Below, in pieces: positions 10,341 to 18,164 of a DNA stretch of 64,000 nt; the first letter of the stretch is position 1, and every line of letters begins with the position of its first letter. The DNA lies in the NCBI GenBank assembly GCA_963839745.1, contig CAWIWC010000014.1, forward strand, positions 62,001 to 126,000, read 5' to 3'. This DNA comes from JAIBJN01 sp963839745 (GTDB lineage Bacteria; Actinomycetota; Thermoleophilia; Gaiellales; Gaiellaceae). The translations under genes were made by a program, and so were the position numbers. Below the pieces are notes generated by a model that was given only the letters and a program-made list of their open reading frames with translations, had not been told where the DNA came from and searched no databases.

Positions 10341-10902
10341 CTGCAGCCATCCTCTCCTCGAGCTTTCCGAGCGCTCGCGTGAGCCTCATGGAGCACGCCG
10401 ACCTGCCGATGCCGAGCACGCGGGCAGCGGCGTCGGCGTCGAGGTCGAGCACGACCCGAAGCGCCAGGACCTCCCGCTCCCCGGCGCTCAGCGTGCGCAG
10501 CGCGGCCTCGAGCTCCGGTCCGAAGCCGAGATCGGGCATGTCGCCCTCGCGGCCGGTCTCCAGCGCGTACCGCTCCTCGCGCCGACGTCGCCGCGACTCG
10601 CTCCGGAAGTGGTCGAGAGCGACGTTCCGCGCGATACGGCAGAGCCACGTTCGCTCCGAGGCCCGTCGCGGGTCGTAGCGGCGCCAGGACCGGAACGCCT
10701 TCTCGAACGTCTCGGCGCTCAGATCCTCGGCGAGTGTGTGGTCGGCGGTGAGCATGAGCAGGTAGCGGTGGACGTCGTCCAGGTGCTCCTCCACGACCTC
10801 GGCAAAGCCCCGCCGAAGCGGAGCGCGCCTCGGCAGCGGGGGCGCGAGCGCATTCACGACCCTCATACGTCGCAGCGCGCCCGTTTGGTCACGCCGGCCC
10901 AT
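10327..10902 (-). CDS. ECF-type RNA polymerase sigma factor
   Basis: 191 residues. Sigma-70 region 2 is seen as DDVHRYLLMLTADHTLAEDLSAETFEKAF (given in parts), with the WLCRIARNVALDHFR core-binding and -10 recognition segment. Region 4 follows (LSAGEREVLALRVVLDLDADAAARVLGIGRSA). Regions 1 and 3 are absent, so this is an ECF/group 4 factor. The start at ATG 10902 lies 6 nt after a CACAAT hexamer; ATG 10866 is an alternative. The DUF4349 gene overlaps its 3' end and is probably its dedicated partner. The signal sensed is not visible. Confidence 0.88.
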   Translation of the reverse strand: MGRRDQTGALRRMRVVNALAPPLPRRAPLRRGFAEVVEEHLDDVHRYLLMLTADHTLAEDLSAETFEKAFRSWRRYDPRRASERTWLCRIARNVALDHFRSESRRRRREERYALETGREGDMPDLGFGPELEAALRTLSAGEREVLALRVVLDLDADAAARVLGIGRSACSMRLTRALGKLEERMAADARA

Positions 10903-10908
10903 GACCGG

Positions 10909-10914
10909 ATTGTG
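10909..10914 (-). promoter_or_regulatory. -10-like hexamer of a probable leaderless promoter for the sigma-factor gene
   Basis: Read on the minus strand, CACAAT lies 6 nt before ATG 10902, with no Shine-Dalgarno. The spacing equals that at lysC, pckA and the P450 gene in this window. Confidence 0.4.
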
Positions 10915-10931
10915 ACTCGCGGATGCCGCGC

Positions 10932-13259
10932 TTACGAGGAGGTCTCGGCGAGCGGCTTGTCGAGGATCGCGCGCCGGCGGCGTGCGCGCAGCTGCTCGGC
11001 GGCGAAGTAGCTCCCGAGCACGAAGACGATGGCGGCTCCCTGCGCCAGGAGGCCCTCCCACGTCGGGAAGATCCCAAGCCAGAGCCCGGCCCAGTACGGG
11101 AGGCGCAGCCCCTCGACCGGCGTGACCGGGATCCAGCCCACGACCTGCAGGGTCTGCACGGTCGTCCCCACCATGACGACGAGCACCCAGAGGATCAGCA
11201 GGCCGGTGGCAACGAGCATCTTCTTGTGCGGGAGCTTGCGCTGGAGGCGGATGGTCAGGTAGCCGACCGCGAGCGTGGCCGCCAGCCCGATGGCGACGCC
11301 GATCAGCACGATTCCGGCCCCCGCCTCGAGCACGATCGCCTGGAGGAAGAGCACGGTCTCGAACCCCTCGCGGTACACGCTGGTGAACCCGAGCATGGTC
11401 AGCCCGATGAGCTGGGCCACGGCGGCGCCGACGCCGATCCCGATGATCTTCTTCTTCTTGCTGTGCAGCCCGGCGAGGTGCTCGCCCCAGTACACGCGGT
11501 GGTAGAACCAGTTGAGGATGAGGAGCAGCACCCCGATGGCGACGAGCGAAACGATCGCCTCCAGCTTCTCGCCGTAGCGGCCCAGGCTCCCGAGCACCGT
11601 CTGGGCGATGCCCCAGGTGGCGACGCTGGCCACGAACGCCGCCGCGGCGCCCAGCAGGAGCGGCTTTCGCAGCTTGGCCTGCGCGCCCACCATGCCCGCC
11701 ATCAGCGCGGCGAGGATCAGCACGGCCTCGAGGCCCTCGCGGAAGACGATGATCGCGGTGTTCGAGATGACGGCGGTGTTCGAGGTCGGCCCGGCCCCGA
11801 CCGCCGCCTCCGCGTCGGCGAGCGCCAGGTCGAGCGCCTCGCGCGTTTCCGCCACCTCGGCGGGCTCGGCCTTCCGCTTGACGAGCTGGGCGAGGCCGGG
11901 GAGCCCGTCCGCCCCGTACCAGAACAACCCTTCGACCTCGACGAACAGGTCGTTCGCGAGGCCGCGGAGCCGCTGCTCCGGCCCGAATTCGAAGAACGCG
12001 TAGGCCTCGAGCCGGGCCTGCTCCGCCTGGGAGAACTGCCCGGCGGCCATCGCGCTCTCGAGGCGGTCGAGCGTGGCGGCGATGACGTCGAAGTCCGCCG
12101 TCGCGCCGGCCTCCTTCCACTCCTCGGGGTAGAGCGAGTCGATGAGCTCGAGCGCTTCGTCCGTCGCGCCCTGGATGTCCTCGGGGTCGGCGACTTCCTC
12201 GTGACGGGCCGCCGAGCCGAGATCGCCGGCCAGGCCGTCGAGGATCTCGCCGAGCCGGCGCGTGTCCTCCTGGTTCTCGAGCGCGAGGAGATGCTCGAGG
12301 TCGCCGAAGGCCTGCGCGGCGCCGTCGCGGAACGTGACCGCTTCCTGGATCTCGAAGTCGAGCGTGACCCTGCCGTCGTCGACGCCGCGCTCATACTCGA
12401 TCGGCACGAGCGCGAGGAAGCGCTCCAGCTGGCCGGCACGCCGCAACTCCTCCTCCTCGCTGAGCGGAGCGGCGCGGAAGCCCTCGAGCGCGGCCTCGAT
12501 CTCGCCGAGCGCGGATTCGACCGCTGCGTCGTCGCCGTCCTCGGCCGCCGAGACGAGGCTCTCGAGGGACGCCGAGGCCGCGGCTGCGTCGGACGCGCTG
12601 CGCTGCTCCTCGTAGGCGGCGGCGAGCAGGGCGAAGTACCCGCGCGCGAGGGCCGCCGCACCCGCGCGGCTGATGTCGAAGCCCTGGCCGCCCGAGGCGA
12701 CGACCGTGTCGAGAGCCGAGCGGAGCCGCGCCTGGTAGGTGTCCAGGAGGTCGGCCCGGACTGCCGCCGCTGCCGGCCGGGCGCCCATCCGCCCGGCCTC
12801 GAGCGCCTGAAGCGCGAGCGTGGCGTCGGCGCCGGGACGCGTGAAGCGCGTCGGCTTGCGGAACTCGCGCACGAGGAGCCAGGCGCGCGCCTCGTCCACG
12901 TCGCCGGCAGCCGCGGCAGCCGTCGCACGCTCGAGCGCCTCGGCGAGGATCGCCGTCCACGTCGCGGCGCGCGCGACCTCCATCGCGACGGCATCCTCCG
13001 CCGCCACGGCAGCGCCCGCAGCGTCGAGGCCCGGGCGGGCGGCGGGCTCGAGGGGCCCGAGCTCGAACGCGGCCGCCTTCGCGACCAGGTTCCTGGCCTT
13101 GTCCGGCTCGCCGAGGACCAGCGCGCGCTGCGCCTCGGCCAGCGTGGTGCGAACGTCGGCCGCCGCCTGCCAGGGCTCCTGAGGAGCTGCCGAAGCAGTC
13201 CCCGCGAGAGCCAGGCAGACGGCGGCCGATGCCGCGACGATGAGCGGCCGAAGCGCCAT
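10932..13259 (-). CDS. FTR1-family iron permease with a long extracytoplasmic helical domain
   Basis: 775 residues. Signal peptide at residues 1-25 (ending TASA), then about 450 mostly helical acidic residues probably outside the membrane. A seven-helix FTR1/EfeU permease domain follows (about residues 495-750). Both REXXE iron-binding motifs are present: FREGLEAVLILAAL and YREGFETVLFLQA. FTR1 permeases import iron (Fe3+ after ferroxidation). Fusion of a large N-terminal domain to the permease is common in Gram-positive versions. It lies 5 bp downstream of the EfeO-like lipoprotein gene, forming a two-gene iron-uptake unit. No EfeB peroxidase gene is in the window. Confidence 0.88.
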   Translation of the reverse strand: MALRPLIVAASAAVCLALAGTASAAPQEPWQAAADVRTTLAEAQRALVLGEPDKARNLVAKAAAFELGPLEPAARPGLDAAGAAVAAEDAVAMEVARAATWTAILAEALERATAAAAAGDVDEARAWLLVREFRKPTRFTRPGADATLALQALEAGRMGARPAAAAVRADLLDTYQARLRSALDTVVASGGQGFDISRAGAAALARGYFALLAAAYEEQRSASDAAAASASLESLVSAAEDGDDAAVESALGEIEAALEGFRAAPLSEEEELRRAGQLERFLALVPIEYERGVDDGRVTLDFEIQEAVTFRDGAAQAFGDLEHLLALENQEDTRRLGEILDGLAGDLGSAARHEEVADPEDIQGATDEALELIDSLYPEEWKEAGATADFDVIAATLDRLESAMAAGQFSQAEQARLEAYAFFEFGPEQRLRGLANDLFVEVEGLFWYGADGLPGLAQLVKRKAEPAEVAETREALDLALADAEAAVGAGPTSNTAVISNTAIIVFREGLEAVLILAALMAGMVGAQAKLRKPLLLGAAAAFVASVATWGIAQTVLGSLGRYGEKLEAIVSLVAIGVLLLILNWFYHRVYWGEHLAGLHSKKKKIIGIGVGAAVAQLIGLTMLGFTSVYREGFETVLFLQAIVLEAGAGIVLIGVAIGLAATLAVGYLTIRLQRKLPHKKMLVATGLLILWVLVVMVGTTVQTLQVVGWIPVTPVEGLRLPYWAGLWLGIFPTWEGLLAQGAAIVFVLGSYFAAEQLRARRRRAILDKPLAETSS

Positions 13260-13264
13260 TCGGG

Positions 13265-14377
13265 CTATTGCTCGATCGTCACCCCGAGCTCGGCGGCAGC
13301 CTGCGAGACCTGGCCGGCGATCGCCGTCGCGCGGTCCTGTGCCTCCGTCCCGAGCACTTCTGCCTGCTCGGGGTCGAAGCGCTCGCCTCCCTGCTCGCGC
13401 GAGTAGAGATCCTCGACGAAGGCGCGCAGGTCGGTGAGCTCGCGCCCGGTCTGCTCGGCCTGCTCCGGATCGACCTCCGCGAGCCGGCCCTCGACGCCTT
13501 CGAAGATGACCTCGAGGCCGGCGAGGATGTCGTTGATGTCCGAGAGCCGCGAGACGACGTTGAACGACTGCGACTCCGAGGCGTCGCCGAGCACGAAGCG
13601 CGACTCCTTCCACTGGCCGAAGTACTCGCTCATCGTCGGCACCATCACGACGAGAGCCGTGAAGGCATCGGACTCGCTCGGCTCCCACGCCTCCGCCGAG
13701 TCGGCGAGCTCGCCCGAGTAGCGATCGAAGGCCTCGGCGGTCGCGAGCAGGAACGGCGCGTGCGGCAGCACCTCGCCGAAGTCCTCCGTCCCGTTCCCGT
13801 CCAGGTCGGCGGGCGTGCTCTGCGGCATGTCCTCCGGGAGCGTCCCCCAGAGGGCGCCCTCGGTGAGGTTGAAGAGGTTGCCCGGCTGCTCCAGCGTCGT
13901 GCCGTCGGAGAGCTCGAGGTCGAAGGGCACCGCGCTTTCCGGATCCTCGGCCGCGCTCGACCCGGCGTCGAGGATGACGTCGTACTCGGCGAGCGACGGA
14001 GTTCCGGCGACGACGCCTTCCATCTGCTCGTAGTACGGGTTGCCCTCGATCCAGTTGGCCTTCATCTCCTCGAGCATGGGAGCGAGGTCCTCGCCGTGCT
14101 CCGCCCAGAGCGCTTCGTAGTCGAAGCCGGCCTCCTCGGCGAGCGAGTGATACTCCTCGGCGGCCGACTCGAAGTCGGCGGTGAAGCCCGTCAGCTGCTC
14201 GGTGTGGTCGAGGAGGTAGTCCTTGACCCCGTCGAGCTGCGGCGCGGCTGTCGCCTCGGTCGTTGTCGCTGCCCCCGTGTCGTCGGCTGCCGGCTCGTCG
14301 TCGCCGCCGCACGCTGCGAGTGCAAGTGCGGCGACCCCCGTGGCGACGAGCGGCGCTAGTGCTCTGGCACGAATCAC
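13265..14377 (-). CDS. EfeM/EfeO-type iron-binding lipoprotein (imelysin/M75-like)
   Basis: 370 residues. The lipobox LALAACGG (Cys about residue 24) indicates an exported lipoprotein. The mature part resembles the imelysin-like M75 domain of EfeM/EfeO: helical repeats, acidic clusters and an ANWIEGNPYYEQMEG segment, ending in a helical bundle. Such proteins collect iron for an FTR1/EfeU permease, and the FTR1 gene follows at once. The start codon follows AAGGGAG at 8-14 nt. A short palindrome in the promoter region is listed separately. Confidence 0.82.
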   Translation of the reverse strand: MIRARALAPLVATGVAALALAACGGDDEPAADDTGAATTTEATAAPQLDGVKDYLLDHTEQLTGFTADFESAAEEYHSLAEEAGFDYEALWAEHGEDLAPMLEEMKANWIEGNPYYEQMEGVVAGTPSLAEYDVILDAGSSAAEDPESAVPFDLELSDGTTLEQPGNLFNLTEGALWGTLPEDMPQSTPADLDGNGTEDFGEVLPHAPFLLATAEAFDRYSGELADSAEAWEPSESDAFTALVVMVPTMSEYFGQWKESRFVLGDASESQSFNVVSRLSDINDILAGLEVIFEGVEGRLAEVDPEQAEQTGRELTDLRAFVEDLYSREQGGERFDPEQAEVLGTEAQDRATAIAGQVSQAAAELGVTIEQ

Positions 14378-14406
14378 TGCGCGCTACTCCCTTCGGATCG
14401 GATGTC

Positions 14407-14416
14407 AGGCGCACCT
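14407..14416. promoter_or_regulatory. Short near-palindrome upstream of the iron-uptake genes, possible metalloregulator half-site
   Basis: AGGCGCACCT (or AGGTGCGCCT on the other strand), flanked by TTA/TAA-like bases, lies about 30-40 bp upstream of the EfeO-like start. It loosely resembles the AGG...CCT core of DtxR/IdeR boxes but lacks a full 19-bp match. It also lies just upstream of the divergent gene at 14478. Confidence 0.22.
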
Positions 14417-14477
14417 TACACAAGTGGTCAGGAACCTACGACGGTTCGCGCGCGGACCGGTTGGGTACGCGTTTCTC

Positions 14478-15095
14478 GTGAGCCGGGCACCGTGGACATA
14501 CGAGCTGCCGGCAGCCGGCGGCGAGACCGGAGGCCTGGAGGAATACGTCGTGTACGCCGCCGACGGCGAGCCCGTCGGCAAGGTGACGGTCGTGCTGCAG
14601 GCGGAGGACGACCTCTACGTCGTCGTCGACCGCGGAGAGCCTCCCGTGACGCACGATCGGCGCGCCGTTCCGTGGGAGGCCGTCGAATCCGTGGACCACT
14701 CGGCGCTGGCTGTGAAGCTGGCGCAGCCTGCGTCCGAGCTCGACCGCGCTCCCGAGCTCGACCCCGGGAAGGCCGTCGAGCCGGAGGTCGGCGAGCAGAG
14801 TGCCCGCGCCGACGCGGTACGGGTCACGCGCCTGCCCGAGGACGTGATGCCGATCACCGTCCCGGCCGACGCGCCCCGGGCTGCGGATCGGCCTTTCCTC
14901 TACGGGGGCGCCCTCGGCGTCGGGCTCGTCGCAGTCTTCCTGGCCCTCGCCGGCGTCATCCTGCTCACAGCGGGCGCGGGCGCTTGGAGCGTGATCCCGT
15001 TCGCCGGCGCGGTGCTGCTCGGCGGCATCGCGGGCGTCCTCGCGTACCGGCTCTGGCGGAGGCCCTACGAAGGCCCTCCGGAGGGCAGGGCCTAG
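14478..15095 (+). CDS. Two-helix membrane protein with PRC-barrel-like N-terminus
   Basis: 205 residues from GTG 14478 (no ATG is in frame nearby). Residues about 15-75 read as a small beta-barrel (EEYVVYAADGEPVGKV ... RRAVPWEAVESVD), similar to PRC-barrel domains that act as adaptor or assembly modules. The C-terminus has two membrane helices (about residues 140-190). It is transcribed divergently from the iron-uptake genes. The frame continues for another 66 codons beyond its TAG stop (see next entry). Function unknown; the domain call is tentative. Confidence 0.6.
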   Translation: MSRAPWTYELPAAGGETGGLEEYVVYAADGEPVGKVTVVLQAEDDLYVVVDRGEPPVTHDRRAVPWEAVESVDHSALAVKLAQPASELDRAPELDPGKAVEPEVGEQSARADAVRVTRLPEDVMPITVPADAPRAADRPFLYGGALGVGLVAVFLALAGVILLTAGAGAWSVIPFAGAVLLGGIAGVLAYRLWRRPYEGPPEGRA

Positions 15096-15296
15096 ACCCT
15101 CCGGGCCGCCCGCCAGACTCAGCGGCGGCCCGCCGGGTGGAGCTATCTCGTCGCCTGGGGCGGCCTGCTCGCGCTCGAGGTGCCCGAGGCCCAGGCGACC
15201 GGCGCGGCGATCGGCGGCGTCGCGGGCGTCATCGTGCTCTTCGAGGTCGAGCGTTTCCACCGCCGGGCCGGCTGGCGGGCGGCAGCAGCCCGGTAG
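15096..15296 (+). other. In-frame 66-codon extension after the TAG of the preceding gene; possible remnant or second small membrane protein
   Basis: The frame of the gene at 14478 stays open from 15096 to a second TAG at 15294-15296. It encodes a plausible membrane-like segment (WSYLVAWGGLLALEVP ... GVAGVIVLFEVERFHRR). There is no ATG, GTG or TTG early in this stretch. It may be stop-codon readthrough, a recently truncated C-terminus, a gene with an unusual start, or chance in GC-rich DNA. Composition and hydrophobicity match the end of the preceding protein. Confidence 0.35.
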
Positions 15297-16227
15297 TCAG
15301 CGCGGGGCCGGCGGGCCCTCGAGGAGGATGCGCCCGGGCGCGAGGCGATAGCCGAGGGAGGCGTTGAGCCTGCGGATCGGCTCGTTGCGCTCCTCGTTGG
15401 CCGTCTCGAGGTACTCGTAGCCCTGTCGTTTCGCCCACGCGATCTGCGCCTGCTTGAGCGCGCGGGCGACTCCACGCCCGCGCCAGTCCCGGCGCACGCC
15501 GGTCATGTCGTGGAAGGCCATCGTCGGCCTTGCTTCGGTGAGGAAGTACTTCGCGTAGCCGACGACCTCGCCGCCGGCCAGGGCGACGAAGGTCGCCTCG
15601 GGCCTGTCGCCCGAGCCCTGCATGTCGTGGGCGAGCCAGTCCTCGAAGGCCTCCATCTCCTCGGCGTCCCCGCCCGGGACGTCCGCATAGGCCTCGACTG
15701 CGACCTCGTACATCCCCCGCGCCACCTCGGGTCGCTCGGCCCAGGTGACGATCTCGATCCCGGGCGGCAGCTCGACGGCCGGTTCTTCGATCGCGGCGAG
15801 CTCGAGCAGCAGGCGGGGATACCGCTCGATCTCGCGAAACCCTCGATGGTGGGCGAAGGCAAGGCTCTCGTCGTCCGCCTCCGAGACGGAGGCGTGGATC
15901 ACGTCGAGGTCGCGCTCGCGCAGCCAGTCCGACACGGTCGCGTACAACGCGCTCCCGGCGCCCTGTCGGCGGCCGTCCTCCAGCGACGGTGAGCAGGAGG
16001 AACCCCGCGTGCGGGCGCTGCGGGAGGATCGCAATCGCCGCCGAGCCCTTGTCCTCGCCGTCGACGGCGGCCAGGAACTCCTCGTAGTCGTTCACCCCAG
16101 CCTGGAACGACCTGACCTCGTCCATGGTCACAGCGCGGTGGGGCCAGACGGCGTTGTGGATCTCGAGGCCGATCCTCTGCTCTTCCTCGCCCGCGCACGC
16201 GCGCACGTCGATTCCCGCGGCGGCCAT
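15297..16227 (-). pseudogene. Double-GNAT-domain N-acetyltransferase with a single-base frameshift
   Basis: From ATG 16227 the frame encodes an acetyltransferase-like start (IGLEIHNAVWPHR, then AILPQRPHAGFLLLTV). Near 15980-15985 the homologous sequence continues in the next frame (LEDGRRQGAGSALYATVSDWL, in parts). It then runs through a second GNAT domain with the acetyl-CoA loop WRGRGVARALKQAQ to TGA at 15297. One extra base explains the break; the total length is 931 bp, one more than a multiple of three. Restored, it would be about 309 residues with two GNAT folds. The intact flanks and similar insertions in livMG suggest a sequencing error may be responsible. The acceptor substrate is unknown. 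Confidence 0.75.
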
Positions 16228-16352
16228 GCCCCAACCTAACCCGCCCGCGCCGAGAGGGCCCGACAAAGGGGGGATTTCGGCGTTCCGTCGCGCAAGGTTC
16301 GGCCCGCCGTGCCGTCCTCCAGCATGACAGCCCCCAAGACGAGGAGATCAGA

Positions 16353-16544
16353 ATGCTGTCGGTCAAGGATCCCGTGGACACGCTCGAGCTCACCGTCGAC
16401 GCCGACGCGAGAATGCCCGCGGAGGAGCTGGCCGATCGGTTCAGGGCGTTCCCGACGGCGAAGCTCAGCTGGCGCCTCCGAGTGGCCCGCCGCGACGCGG
16501 AGGCGGCGAGCCGTCTCGCTGCCTCCGCGCGTCAGCCGGCTTAG
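16353..16544 (+). CDS. Small 63-residue protein, unknown
   Basis: The ATG follows GAGGAG at 16339-16344 with good spacing, which supports a real gene. The product is charged and helical without a membrane segment (DPVDTLELTVDADARMP ... RFRAF). Its 3' end overlaps the convergent membrane protein by 4 bp. No family recognised. Confidence 0.5.
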   Translation: MLSVKDPVDTLELTVDADARMPAEELADRFRAFPTAKLSWRLRVARRDAEAASRLAASARQPA

Positions 16545-17800
16545 TCGGTCCGTCCGTCCGTGCGCTCCGAGACCGTCACCTTTTCCTTGGTGACCGTCCG
16601 GGACGCAGCACCCGAAGGCCCAAGGGTGTCGCCCTCGATCTCGAGGGGTGGCCCTGGAGCGCGGTCGAGGTCCGAGCCCGCGAACCCGAGGCTCTTCGCG
16701 AGAGTCCCCTCGGCGCTCCCGAGAATCACCTTCGTCCTCCGTTCGGCGAACCCGGCGAGGAACGCGACGGTGCCGTAGTAGAAGAACGCCGTGTCGTCGT
16801 CCGGGAGCTCCACCTGCGGGAGGCCGCTCGAGATCAGGAAGTACATGGCGACGCCGAAGATCGCCCCGATGAACGGCCGGAAGGCGCCCAGCTTCCGCAC
16901 GGTCGGCCGGCCGACCTCGTAGTCGATGGCGAACTTGTCCTCGTTGGCCATGCGGAACATGACGCTGACGATGGCGCCGATGCCGCCGGCGGCATAGGAG
17001 ACGAAGAACGTCTCGATCCCTTCGACGTGCGGCTGCTCCATCCAGCCGCCCAGCCAGAGCGCGAGCGCGCCGATGCCGGCGAGGATGGTGGAGTAGAAGG
17101 CGCCGAGCATCATCCCGGCGAAGTAGACGACCCTCGCGGTCTTGTCCCCCGCCCGGTCGTAGTACTGCTCGATGGCGATCAGCTCGCGCTTCTGGGAGGT
17201 CACGATCTCGTCGATCTGAGCCTTCGTCGCCTTGCCCTCCGTCCGCTCGATGAAGCCGAGCAGGTGGCTCTGGACGGCATAGATCCACTGCATCGCGATG
17301 CGCTCGCTCGTCCCGCGCAGGATCTCGCCGACGCGGATCCCGAGCGTGTCGCAGTGGTGCAGGAGGTCCGCGATCGGCGAATCGCGCGCGATCCAGTCGG
17401 TCACGCGGTGGAGCCGGATAATCGCGTCCGGGTCGGTAAGGGGGTCGTCGATCCGCTGGGACCTGCCGCGCAGAGGCCACCAGCGCCTGAGCGTCCCGGG
17501 CTTGTGGCGGCGGCGCGGCCGGACCGTCAGCGCGACCGCCGAGGGCCGGCGCCGCGACCAGTACGCGTGGAGAAGCGCCCCCTCCTTCTGCTGGAACTCC
17601 CGCAGCTTGTCGCGGAAGAGCTGCTCGAGCTCGTCGTCGGGCGTCCCGCGCCGCATCGCGCGTTCCCACTCGTAGTGGACGCGGACGACCTCGGCGAACG
17701 AGACGGCGCCGGACTGGCCGGAGGCGAACTCGCCGGCGGTCGACGGGACGACGGCCTGTTCGCTAGCCCCGGCTTCGGTCTGGAGGGCGGTGTCGGTCAT
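16541..17800 (-). CDS. Multi-pass membrane protein, uncharacterised
   Basis: 419 residues from ATG 17800. The first about 230 residues are cytosolic, rich in charged and helical sequence. They include HYEWERAMRRGTPDDELEQLF and a region with HRVTDWIARDSPIADLLHHCD. About four membrane helices follow between residues 240 and 375 (MLGAFYSTILAGIGALALWLGG; FFVSYAAGGIGAIVSVMF; FRPFIGAIFGVAMYFLI; AFFYYGTVAFLAGF). The C-terminal tail is hydrophilic. I do not recognise the family. It is not obviously linked to its neighbours. Confidence 0.72.
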   Translation of the reverse strand: MTDTALQTEAGASEQAVVPSTAGEFASGQSGAVSFAEVVRVHYEWERAMRRGTPDDELEQLFRDKLREFQQKEGALLHAYWSRRRPSAVALTVRPRRRHKPGTLRRWWPLRGRSQRIDDPLTDPDAIIRLHRVTDWIARDSPIADLLHHCDTLGIRVGEILRGTSERIAMQWIYAVQSHLLGFIERTEGKATKAQIDEIVTSQKRELIAIEQYYDRAGDKTARVVYFAGMMLGAFYSTILAGIGALALWLGGWMEQPHVEGIETFFVSYAAGGIGAIVSVMFRMANEDKFAIDYEVGRPTVRKLGAFRPFIGAIFGVAMYFLISSGLPQVELPDDDTAFFYYGTVAFLAGFAERRTKVILGSAEGTLAKSLGFAGSDLDRAPGPPLEIEGDTLGPSGAASRTVTKEKVTVSERTDGRTD

Positions 17801-18164
17801 GGCGGCGTGCGCTGGGAGCCCGGCCGCATGCAGGCTTGTGCGCTTCAACTCAAGATACGCCGGTCGGCGGGGCTTCACAAGAGCGGGCGCTGCCATCCGG
17901 CAGCAACGGCCGCGGCTCCGTGCGCTAGACCGATGCCGTTGCGAAGCGGATGACCGACACGCGAAGGCACTCCGACTCGTCAGGGGCCCGCCCGGCGTCG
18001 CCGAGATGACGCTCGGTCGAGTAGGCTCAGCGCCAGATCGAGGCCGTCGGGGGAGCATGACGAGATTGGGAACGGTCACGTTCCGCGTAACTACGGCGCC
18101 GGCGTTTCGTCGGGGTCGGCTATGGCTGCAGTCGGCGCTCCCGCAGAGGAACGAGGAGGATCGC
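17801..18164. other. Gene-free 364-bp interval between divergent genes
   Basis: Long open frames through this interval are extensions of the flanking genes without start codons or Shine-Dalgarno sites. It must hold the promoters of both neighbours. The only clear signal is the Shine-Dalgarno GAGGAGG at 18153-18159 for the beta-helix gene. Confidence 0.6.

Noticed and set aside
14407..14416. A bona fide IdeR/DtxR iron box upstream of the iron-uptake genes.
   Set aside because: Only the central AGG...CCT core matches; the full 19-bp consensus is not there, so it is kept only as a low-confidence site.
13260..14423. Upstream extension of the FTR1 frame giving a 1,163-residue protein.
   Set aside because: The extension is an off-frame copy of the EfeO-like gene; the FTR1 protein begins with a proper signal peptide at 13259.
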